64,000 bases of DNA from Cardinalis cardinalis (lineage: Eukaryota; Chordata; Aves; Passeriformes; Cardinalidae). This document shows, in pieces, positions 34,734-44,853 of this stretch (the stretch's first letter is position 1; every line of letters begins with the position of its first letter). Under the pieces are notes generated by a model. The model did not search any database and was not told the DNA's origin. It worked only from the letters and a program-made list of their open reading frames with translations. The stretch is taken from assembly GCA_014549065.1 (NCBI GenBank), contig JACDOX010000017.1, forward strand, positions 8,238,808 through 8,302,807. The letters are read 5' to 3'. A program made the translations under genes and the position numbers.

Positions 34734-37700
34734 TTTCTCAACCCTGTTTTGTTTTCTTCTCCTCTCATCTGCTTGCCTTTCTAATTGCACGTGTCCTTTT
34801 GTAAACACCCAGGTTCCTGCTCAATGAAGATGCCTATCGTGGTGCAGACATTACTTTAATTTCCCATTCCTCATTCCAATTTCTTTCCTACCTTCCCCTC
34901 CCTACTCTCCTATTCCCCATGTATGTACATGAGCATCTTTTTATGTTGGCAGAATTGATTGAAGATAGCTGAGAGCAGTTACACATTTTGGAAGAATGTT
35001 AATGTCTTTGACACCAAAATGCTTTTCCATTAATGTTTTATCTGTTTTCCATTTAGCAGAGAAAGAAGGGTGTTAATATGAAGCCACTTGTCACATGCTA
35101 CATAATGATCTTTTCCAAAAAAATAGTATTTATATAACAGTGCAGCTCGAATAGAAAAGACATAAACAGTGTACATTAGAGAAGTAACTTGCCTACTTTG
35201 TGAGCAGCAAAAGAGGAATATCTAATATAAATCTAAGTCAAATCTAAATTCTTCAAATTACATTGGAGTCTACTCCACCTCTGTCCTCTATCCCGAAGTT
35301 AGGCTTCTAAAACTTTTGACTTTTAGTAGTTTTGCTTACAATTTCCACTGCTGCCTATAGTCAGATTGATCAAATACTTTATTATAGTGATGAAGGTTTT
35401 CTGATATGTATACACTAATGGAGGTTATCATTATAAGTAGAGAAATACTTAAATCAACTTTATGTTGGTGTTTATTTTGAAAAGTAAGAGGAAACCTCCT
35501 GTTCTATCCCAAGTCAGACAACCATAGTANAATGGTTAGTTTTTGAAAGTGAAGAAGTATCACCAATGTCAGGAGATGACGTTTTAGGTTTTTAAATGAA
35601 GGTCCTGCCACTTATATCAGTCCCAGCATGGTTTCAGCATTGGAAACCAAATTCTTAGTGAGCTTAAGCATTGACAGAAAACCATGTCTAGCAAACCTGC
35701 AGGTTCTTGGCATGGGTTCCTATTGACCTAAACAGAGAGAGTCAGGCATTTTCCAGTGAAATTCCTATTGTCAAAACTAAGAATTTTGGTAGTTTAAAAA
35801 ATAAAAAATAGAGAAGTCCAGAACATTATCTTTGTCACAAAACTTTAGTTGCCCTGCAGCAAAGTAAAGTTCTTCATAAAAAAAATAGTTTGTTCTCTCT
35901 TTCCCTGCAAATTTCTTACTGCCTGCTACATGTAAAATATTCATCTGCCAAACAAAGAATTTCTGAGCAGGTGGGTGGAGAAACTTTTAATACTTTTCTT
36001 TCTCAGGAACAAATTACATGGAAGAATTTTTGCCTTAGTTATAAACAAAATGGTTACATGCAGGGAGGAGACACACAAACACATACATGCAAACTAATTT
36101 GAAACTGCAAGTGTCACAGAAGACAAAAAATGCATGTTTTAAACAGTTGAAAGGTAACCTGGGATTATGGTGAGAATACNAATATAGTAAAACCTTTGTG
36201 TTATGTTTGGGTAGTATTTTCTTTGCCTCTGCTTAGAAGAGAGGGTGTTTAACAGTGACATTTGCTGTAAGTTGCTACTCAGTCCAAAATTAATGGTAGA
36301 AATTTTAAAGCACCAGTACAATGAATCTCTTGGAGAGAATTGCTGCAATCCTATACGAGTTGAAGAAAACTGTATTTTGAGCTTTTTACTTTGATTATTT
36401 ATATCCTTTTTTTTATGCTGCGGGGAAGAGTGTTACACAAAAACATTAATTTTTATTNATTTGTAATATGAGCATTAAGGCTTTTGAACCCTCATGGATG
36501 CACTGATGCTGATAGNCCATTACAAACATAGATGTTTGAGAGGAGAGTAAGTGTTTCCTGCCATCTGATACATTCAGTTACTAAGCTGTTNCAACATCTC
36601 TCAGGTGATGCTGTCAAAAAGAAGCCTGTCAAATAGCGTAGGAAGATCAGGGACTTTTTTAGCAGCTTCTAAAAAAATAAGGTAAAAAACTATGCCTGTT
36701 GTCACTATAATGTAGAAACATTTCTGGTAANGATCAATATGCATATTCCAAAAGGGAGAGAAACAGACTCAATGTGACAGAAAGCTTAAAAATGCTTGGT
36801 GAATATAGGAATATATAANGACTTTAAAAAGGGGGTTTCTGAACTGATGTAAAGGAAAAAGTAAATATTAAAGATTAAAATCTGTGGTAAGACTCTGGAA
36901 GACATACCAAAATCAGGCTTTAAGCATAGCATAAAAGNCTGAAAAGTGTGTAGGGGCTTCAAGAAGGACATTTAGTGTCTGGGAGCAGAATATCATAGTG
37001 GCCAAGAGTAAAGATCAGGAATGTTAAGCTCACATTTCAAAGGTAAGTAGATAGGTCAATGAATTTGCACAGGAGATTGATTGTTATGTGGTCAAAGATA
37101 ATTTTGACAGCAGAGAGGAACGGGAAGGGTGTAAAGCTGGATCTAAGCATTGCATGCTGGAGAATGATAATGCTTGGGTCAAGGTTTCAGCACTGGCAAA
37201 AAAAATCTAAACAGCAAAAGACATTAGAATCTACTAGCTTCTGCATTTATTATTAATGTTCTGTATGTGTTACTTGCCAGGTAAAGGCAAAAAGAGACTG
37301 GGTGGTGTCTTTTTAAAGAACANCTCCCTATATAGGAGTTCTATTGTAAATTTAACACATAAATAAATAGCTTATTTGGAAAATTTTAGGGAAGGCAGGN
37401 TATTTTGAAGTGCTTTACACTGGCTGCTGAGAAACACAACACAGTTCTGATTCTTAGCACTCACACAAGCCTCCCCTTACTTGCTACAACATTGAATTAA
37501 CTTGCACCAAGTTCTGTTTGTAAGGAAAGTTTTTGCACCATGTGTTAAAAAAAACAAGGTAGCAATGAAAGTTCACGGTGCTTAACTTGCCTCAAAATCG
37601 TTTTAAACACAAACCATTAGAAAACTGTTAGTTTGAAATTGTTTATGTGATCTCACAAGGCTTTTAAAACATGATAACCATCACACTTTACACCTCTCTG

Positions 37701-37859
37701 AAAGGTTAGTTTAATCGTAGATCACATAAAATTGGTTTCCACAAATGCATAATGGTTCATGTGTCACACTTGAACTAAATGGTTTTTTAAATGGAGCTGA
37801 AATTATTTTGATGTGTACACGTTCCCAGACTTCTTTTTCCTACAACCTTTCTTAAACCG

Positions 37860-38170
37860 GCCCCCATCAGGAATCATTCCCTTAAAGTCTCATTAATAAT
37901 TCAGATGTTCTGATTACTTTAAAAGATCTATGGAATTGAGGCTTTTTTTTTTTTTTTAACTGCTTGACAAAAAGATAAATGAATGTAGAAAGAAACGGTA
38001 GGAGTCTGGCAAGCTGTAGATCATCTCTGAACAGATTGTAACTTTATCATTCTGTCAGGAAGAATAATTTAAAGCACTTAATCAGTTAGCTTCAGTGTGC
38101 AGGATGTAACATTATGAATTCCTATCGTCCAATCTGTTCAAATCAAAGGGAACTTAATTATAATAGGTGA
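37860..38170. promoter_or_regulatory. Candidate conserved intronic element
   Basis: A complex, non-repetitive block apart from one T run, with TCATTAATAATTCAG, ACTTAATCAGTTAG and CTTAATTATAATAGG homeodomain-type cores and ATCAAAGGG, a TCF/LEF-like motif. Its texture resembles vertebrate conserved noncoding DNA. Conservation was not tested. Confidence 0.22.
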
Positions 38171-40046
38171 GAGAGAGGGAGATGGGAGATTGAACATCGT
38201 TCAGACTCAGGCACCTTTAAGGGGGCAGGGAATTATTTAGTCTGGTCACAAATGAGTAGGATATTTTTAAACATAAGTGAAAAGCATTTTAGAAAATTAC
38301 AAGAAAAACAATACAGTAGTTCTATTTCCCTTCAGTAATAAGCCATTAATAAGTAATATAATTCCTGGGTTTGATTTAATATTTTAGAAATGTGTAAGAA
38401 CAGGTAGCAAAGGTTTTAATGGGGAGTGGGGGTTTGGCTTGTAATTTCTAAAAATCCAGGTAAAGCGGAAGTGGTTTAATTTGTTATTCATGAAAGTGAC
38501 TGAAAAATCCAGTAATTCTGGAGGTTAAGCTACTTCTTGAGAGACTCTAAACTCCAAAGGTCTTTGTTTATTTTTGTGCGGTTATGTCCAGGTATTTTTC
38601 CACTATTTTTCTCAGCCTTTCAATTTATTTTCTCTCCTTTACCTCCTGAGCTTTTGTGCTCAGTCCTTGGGTTTCTAAGGTGAATTTTGCTTGCTAATTT
38701 TAAATTATTTATTTATTAAAAAATGAGCATTCTTTCCACTCCTGTGCTGATTCCAGATACTGCAGCATTTCAGTGGTTAGAAAAGTAGCAGTTTATATTA
38801 TGTTAGTGAGGCAGCATTTTGGAGTCCCCATTGGGGTGAGAAGTAGTGCATACATGTAAGAGTAGCAGCTCTGGTGCAACACACTTTGAACCTTCCATGT
38901 AATAATGAAATGCCCAGAACCATAAGTAAGTGTCCACTGCCCTGCCCACACACCTCTGGAAACTGGGGAAGGAGGACAAGAATGGAGACAGAACTCTGTT
39001 CACAAATGCTTGTCAAGGCACAAGTGCAGCTAATGGCCATTAGCCACTCTCTGGATAAGGAGTTCCTAAGTCTTGGAATAAAGTTATCTTGTAAGGTTGC
39101 ATACCTGTCATTGAGAAATTACAGCAGAAGTTGCTGTCTAAAAGGTTTAAGAGTTTTTTTCTTTTCCTTTGTGAATTTTAAGAAGCTTTTGTCCATACCT
39201 GCAATGGAGCAGTGCAACACAGTGGTTACAATGATGAACAGCTGGGAAAGGGCTGCAGTGCTGCAGCCTCTCAGCATCCTCCCTCATTGCTCCCAGCCCA
39301 CCTTAAAGCTGCACCATAAAAATTCCTCCTGTGTTCATGGAAACAGGCAGTGCTGGAGGATAGAAAAGAAAGAGCTTCCTCTCTAGTTTTTCTTTAAGTC
39401 CTTGCTTCCTTTGCCTTGCTGTCACCTATCACGACTGATCCATTCAGGATTAGCTGGAGCCCCTGCCACAGTCACCTGCAGTGTCTGCCGTGTTCCCCAC
39501 CCCATTTTAAACTCTACAGTTCGGTAGTGCCCCAGCCCCTGTGTTTCAGAGCAGGGATATGATGCCCACCCTGTGCAGCAAGGCTGCTGTCTGGCAGCAG
39601 GCATACAAGTCCTGTTTATTCTAGCACCAACTGCAGAAAGTTCTTTATGTTCTCCTGCATGATTTTCTGGGCCAGCAGTAGCCACCACCCCAAGGCTGAG
39701 ATGATTCAGAGAAGTCTCTGACTCTTAAGGTGCTCCTCTGTGCATAGACTCACATGCTCTTTTCTGTATTACCCTTATCCCAGCTGCTCTCCTCGGCTTC
39801 TTAGTCTAGACTTTGATTTGTATCTTTTTATTTTTTTCAATCACCTGAGCATTGGGCACAAGAAAAGAGCTCTTACATCCAACAAGCAAACTAGCATATN
39901 GGCAGTTTTCTTTAGCTTCTGTTATCAAATCTGCAAGCGTTATCCTCCTTTCATAACTGTATTTTCAGAGTTATTAATCTAATGCGCTGTACTGCTAGTA
40001 ATTGGTCAAAGTCACCTTCTATTGATCTCTGTTTTCTATAAACTTT

Positions 40047-40074
40047 NNNNNNNNNNNNNNNNNNNNNNNNNNNN
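40047..40074. other. Assembly gap (28 Ns) in poly-T
   Basis: Twenty-eight consecutive Ns followed by a run of T. The true length of the homopolymer is unknown here. The gap ends about 96 bases before the terminal-exon acceptor, so branch-point and polypyrimidine features of that acceptor may be partly missing. Confidence 0.95.
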
Positions 40075-40167
40075 TTTTTTTTTTTTTATGTTTCTGTGTA
40101 TGTGTGCTTCACTAATTAACACTTTCATTTTTCCCTCCTTATTCTGTCTCTACCCTTTTTGCTCCTT

Positions 40168-40173
40168 TAGCAG
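40168..40173 (+). promoter_or_regulatory. KCNMA1: Tandem NAGNAG splice acceptor
   Basis: The terminal exon is preceded by TTTAGCAG, two acceptor AGs three bases apart (40169-40170 and 40172-40173). Use of the first adds CAG to the mRNA. With the microexon, the tail reads GQAEKKWF or GQEKKWF; without it, DKQNRKEMVYR or DKQKKEMVYR. Both choices stay in frame in both contexts. Confidence 0.9.
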
Positions 40174-40325
40174 AAAAGAAATGGTTTACAGATGAGCCGG
40201 ATAATGCCTATCCCAGAAACATTCAAATCAAGCCCATGAGCACTCACATGGCCAATCAGATCAATCAATACAAATCGACAAGCAGCTTGATACCACCGAT
40301 ACGAGAAGTTGAAGATGAATGTTGA
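40171..40325 (+). CDS. KCNMA1: KCNMA1 terminal exon (VEDEC and EMVYR tails)
   Basis: The last coding exon is read in two frames. After the microexon it gives (A)EKKWFTDEPDNAYPRNIQ, IKPMSTHMANQINQY and KSTSSLIPPIREVEDEC, ending at TGA 40323-40325; this is the long BK tail with the VEDEC end known to limit surface delivery. When the microexon is skipped, the frame changes and the protein ends KKEMVYR (or NRKEMVYR) at TGA 40193-40195. Both tails match known vertebrate isoforms. The coding part is 155 nt from the upstream acceptor or 152 nt from the downstream one. Confidence 0.97.
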
Positions 40326-40449
40326 CTCCTTCGAAGCCAGAACTATTTTTATAAAGCCTGACAAACTTCATGAATGGTGATGTGACATTTATTCCTCTTA
40401 CTTGCTGAACCACTGATGGAGAAGTTAAGAAGGGCACGCTTATTGGGAA

Positions 40450-40455
40450 AATAAA
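40450..40455 (+). terminator. KCNMA1: Candidate poly(A) signal AATAAA
   Basis: AATAAA lies 125 bases after the VEDEC stop codon and is followed by TTTGTTTGTCTG, a GU/U-rich stretch suitable as a downstream element. It is plausible as a proximal cleavage site, with no transcript evidence. Confidence 0.4.
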
Positions 40456-40911
40456 GTAGACAGATCTTTGTTTGTCTGCCTTTAATATTGCTTCCACGTA
40501 TTTTGGAAATTATTTCATTTATAAATGAACATAATCAAAACTAGTCATGTATAGCCTCTAGCATTTTAAATTATTTTTATTTATTAGAAAAAAATATATT
40601 TTTCTTTTTTTTTTTCATTGTTAAGTATTTTCCCTTAAAAAAATGGCATATGTGGCCAGACTCCTAAGAATTAAAAAAACCCAACAAACCCTCAGTCTTT
40701 GGCTTAAAGGAGAATGATGGTCACAGTTATAAGGATATGTAATTAAGGGAGACAAATCATATATTTACAAAAAGGAAAAAAATGGTCCAACTTGTATTTT
40801 AGTAAATCAAAAAAAAAAACCAAAAAAAACCCAAGGAAAAAAAACTACACTTCACCAAAATGTTTCTTTGTCGGAAGATGTGTATTTTGTTCAGCATTGA
40901 CACCAGCTCTT

Positions 40912-40917
40912 AATAAA
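40912..40917 (+). terminator. KCNMA1: Candidate distal poly(A) signal AATAAA
   Basis: AATAAA in CTCTTAATAAATTG, followed by TTTATTTTCAG and TTTTTGTACATGT. The context is U-rich downstream, so this could be a distal KCNMA1 cleavage site. Confidence 0.35.
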
Positions 40918-43488
40918 TTGAACTTATTTATTTTCAGAGTTGAAAGTCATATTTTTGTACATGTAACATTCTTCAGAAATATTCTTTGTTTTATTAACAT
41001 ATCCAGATCATCTTGACTGCCAGTTGTGTGAAGGTGCAGCAACCCCCCTGCCGTGCCCTGCCCCTTCTCACGGTGGCACCCACGGGAGCACGATGTGACA
41101 CAGGCACAGGGAGTGTCACCACCCCAGCAAGGGCCGTGGACTTAGAGGGCACTTGCTAGAAATGGCCAACCGGGCAATTGCACTTCACTTCCCATTAGCC
41201 ATCAGCAGTTGCTAATTTCAGGAAGGCAAGCTTGGCGATTCTTCTTCTTTTGCCGTTATTACAGTGATTTAATCCAGAGTGCATAAAATAGTGCATGGAA
41301 GCATCAGTTATAAACCATCTAATCTACCAAATTTTGTTACTTCCTTACTTCAGAAGTGTTGATGGCCTTTCATTGGTCTGAGGTGGTACAAATTCTTCCT
41401 GATATGTACAGAGATTTAGCTCCAGACCCTTGCACTTTAGTAAAAGCTCATATTCTGGTAAAGGGCACACTGAATCTCCTTTTGGTTAATTCAGATTGGG
41501 ATAAAAACTGGTTTAGCTCCAGCTCTACAATCTCACAACATGCTGTCCTCAGTTAATTCCTACAATAAGCAACATCTTATTTTATCAGTTGTTCTTCTGG
41601 TTGNTTTTTTTTTCTTTTATTTATTTTTACTTTGCTGGGACACCACACACAAAAGTACAGTAAAAACCAAATAAAAATAATAAAAGTGATGAATGTATTT
41701 ATTATGATAACATGCAAAAGGCCTTTGATGGGTGCCTTTTGTTTCAGCAGTTTCACAAAGTTGCCAACAAGCTTTATAGCCATCAGACAAAAATGTGATG
41801 TTTCATATCTGTGCTGCAGTATCCACCCACCCAAGCATTTATGTTCTAAATGATTTAGTTACTCTATCTCAAATAAGCAACATCTGACACAATTGTGTGG
41901 AAACAAATAAAAAAAAAAAAAAGGAAAGGCTGTGATAGTAGGGAAACAAAAACCAAAACCACNAAACCAGAGTCATCAGGAAAAGCAGATTTTCATTGTG
42001 CGAGTTAACTTTAGGCTTTGTAATTTTGCAAAATTGTTAAACACCACAATTAAACATACCGTGGTATTTTTATCATTAGAGAAATATCAGTGAATCAAAC
42101 AAATACAAAGCAGATGATGAATTTATTGTGAAAACAATGTCCACTATGTAATCCAACATTTAAGCCAAACTATCTCAGCTTTAATGTTTGTCCACTGGCT
42201 GCAGTACAAGTATNACCATACTAACACCTAATAGGCTTTATTCTGGAGTGACTTCTTGGACTGTGACTATTTTGTTGTTACATTTTGTAGAATAGCTATT
42301 TAAAGAAAATAATGAGAATTGTTAATACAGTATCTGTAAAATTGGATTGTTTAAAATATTTCACTCTCTTACGGAGTAACAAAACAATACAAGCAGTTTT
42401 TCATTATTACTTAGATGCATGTTTAATGCATTTCACAGTCCCCAAAAGAGAAGATAATTCCAGTGAGTTCTTCCCACATATGCTGCTTCAGCTAGTGACA
42501 CGTTATAATTTACATCCAGTCTCTGCATTGGGTCATGTTAAGCCTTTTCTTTGAAGTCAGTGCTCCTTTTTCATTTATGAACTGCATTCATACTACAACC
42601 AGAATGAAAGAAGCTGGTCCTGAGTACAGGAGAATTGTAGAAATTTGTGTTCAACCTCACCAAATACATATAAATTTTTATTTCTTTTTCCTGAGAAGAC
42701 TGGTGTTTACTCTAGGGGCATAGAACACTTAACTTATACCTTATCACATACAGTGCCCCTTCTGAGTGTCCTTCCTTCAGAAGTGGACTTTCACTGGGTA
42801 AAACATACTAAATAATCAAATACAGCACCCCTACATTGCTGAGGTCTGCGTGTTTCTCTATCCTATTTAACAGTCACACCCCAAAATCCCATGCTATTTT
42901 TTGTAAATAAAGGACAAGACCTGAACACACTCATGAGCTCTTCTGGCACAGAGAGCTCCATGTGCAGTGGTTGATAAAAAACACCCATAGAGAGCAAACA
43001 AGACAGAGAGAAACAGGTGGAGTTATGGCTCTACATTTCCCATTTACAGAAAAGCTAGAATCAGTGATATTTTCTTACTCCTATTTTTGATAATCAGAGA
43101 TGCAGGACTGATGTCTGAAATTAGATGGAGGAACAGATAGAAAACCAGTTGGAATCTTTGCTATTCAGCCATTAAAAATTACAATAAGGCCAGCACCAAT
43201 AAATGGATATATGAAGTTAAAGCTGGGAAAAAGGCTGGAAAAGGGACAGCTGACAGACCACATGATGACTGATACAGAAATAAGTTCTTGGTCTTTATCA
43301 ATAACTTTTACCCCTGTCTCAGAAGGCAAAGATTAAAAAAAAAAAAAATTGGGTGGGGAGGATTTCCAGGTTTTTTGTGGGGTTTTTTTTTGTTTGTTTT
43401 CTGGCGTTGGTTTTTTTTGCATTAATTGCATGCACTACTGATACAGGCTGTAGAACGTTTTTCCGGTAACTCATGTGTTGGATAAAGA

Positions 43489-43601
43489 GTGTGTCTGTGT
43501 GTGTGTGTTTGCATATATACATGTCCACAGATGTACACACACACATCTATGTGGATACACACGTGCACACAGATGTGTATGTGGGTACAGACACACACAT
43601 A
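43489..43601. repeat. Imperfect (GT)/(CA) microsatellite
   Basis: It begins as GTGTGTCTGTGTGTGTGTGT, passes through GCATATATACATG, then switches to CACA-type units mixed with ATGTG and GTACAG. The change from GT-rich to CA-rich on one strand creates inverted-repeat potential over about 110 bases. It has decayed but is probably still polymorphic. Confidence 0.85.
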
Positions 43602-44837
43602 AGTACAGGGGTATGCAGGTATTTGAGAGAGTCATCACAAGAAGGTGTCATCAGTTTTATTTTCCATGAGCTTGGGTGAAGAAAGGCACAGAAAAGAAGA
43701 AAATATGACTTGCAGGGTAGCACATGGAAGAATTTTTTCCTGCTATTTCCACCTGGTTTGGCCAAAAGCCAGCCATCCTGGTTAGTTTTACAAGAGATGC
43801 ACTGAGATTATGCTGCAGAGCCTTGTCTCACTGCTGCAGCTGGGCTGTGCTCCTGGCCCTCCTCNCACCCCTGCACTTCCCTGCTCCCACACTGCCAGAA
43901 AGTCTGCTGGCTCTCTCTGTTTCATGGCTATTGCTTTAATTTGCCCCCTGAAGCCCATGAGCACTAAGATGAAAGGATAAAACTGTCCTCTGATAAATTT
44001 GGTGGCATGTGCCAAGCACAGCAAAAGTTAAGGTATAAAGTAAAGAAGATATTAATAGTCTAAATGCAAATTTTAACACCTTGATGTGATTGTGTAGTTC
44101 CTTCAAAAATAATAAGTGTATGATGTATTTGTTAATAGGGAAAAACAAGACAAAAACATTTCCTTGTACATTTTAAAAGCATTTTAAAACTGTCACTGAC
44201 ATTTTAACACNTTGTCTTTCAAATCAGCATCAATGNCCCAACAGCAGGGAATACATGGGACAGAAAGTACAAACCTCTTGATCTGGGCCAGGCATGGTCA
44301 GCTGGATGTGAAAAGAACTAAATGTCCTCAGCCAAGGGCAGGACAGGACAAATGTAGTTTGNGAGGCAAGGTACAGGAGACACTGCAAAAACATTTAGAC
44401 TTTTATTATAAATTGTTGGGTGGTGGTGGATGAGGTTGGCTGTTTTTGGCCTGCAAAGGAAGATTTTGCATTTCTTGAACTCTTCATGTAGTAGAAGGAG
44501 AAGAAGAAAGTNAAATAGTGTGTTCTCATTCAGGTTTTGNTGGNGCTGTGTGTGTCTAAACCACAGCTAACAACTACTGCAATAATTGGTTGCATAAACT
44601 GGTGAATAAACATACATGACAAAAAAAGAGCAATAATTTACAAATGGCTAATAATTCGTGTTTTCACTGCTTGGCCACTCACTGGCCAATCCATAAAATT
44701 GTTAACAACTGCCCTGGACTNGCTGACTCACATGGGCACAAATTGAAACACAGAGCAGGTCCTTAAATGGTTTTAAGAAGTGGATTCCTAAGGGCTCCTG
44801 GATCCCAATGTATTTGAAATGAACACATATTGAGGTC

Positions 44838-44853
44838 AATGTGTGTGTGTGTG
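44838..44853 (+). repeat. (GT)n microsatellite, short
   Basis: About seven uninterrupted GT units (AATGTGTGTGTGTGTGCC). It is an ordinary dinucleotide repeat in noncoding sequence. Confidence 0.7.

Larger units (their letters stand above)
34518..40170 (+). other. KCNMA1: KCNMA1 last intron, 5653 bp
   Basis: The last intron. It contains a pure (CTG)7 at 34713-34733, a pyrimidine-rich stretch ending in an AG at 34811-34812, a conserved-looking block near 37860-38170, the window's longest ORF (38874-39386, 170 codons, no recognised homology), a GC-richer stretch at 39180-39720 and an assembly gap at 40047-40074 inside a T run. No known BK exon is missing from this interval. Confidence 0.85.
40326..40925 (+). 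other. KCNMA1: KCNMA1 3' UTR (estimated)
   Basis: Sequence after the VEDEC stop. It is AT-rich with AU-rich element-like ATTTATTTTTATTTATTAG-type repeats near 40560-40590, and an A/C-rich tract at 40808-40850. AATAAA signals are at 40450-40455 and 40912-40917. The UTR may continue further, since other AATAAA motifs occur downstream (for example near 41890). The end given here is a guess. Confidence 0.5.

Noticed and set aside
34813..34865. Possible exon after the pyrimidine-rich stretch ending AG at 34811-34812
   Set aside because: In the phase left by the microexon it encodes only about 15 residues before TAA, has no good donor and matches no known BK tail.
43319..43765. ORFs across the CA/TG microsatellite
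   Set aside because: They are repeat-driven open frames (VCVCV, HTHT type) with no protein meaning.
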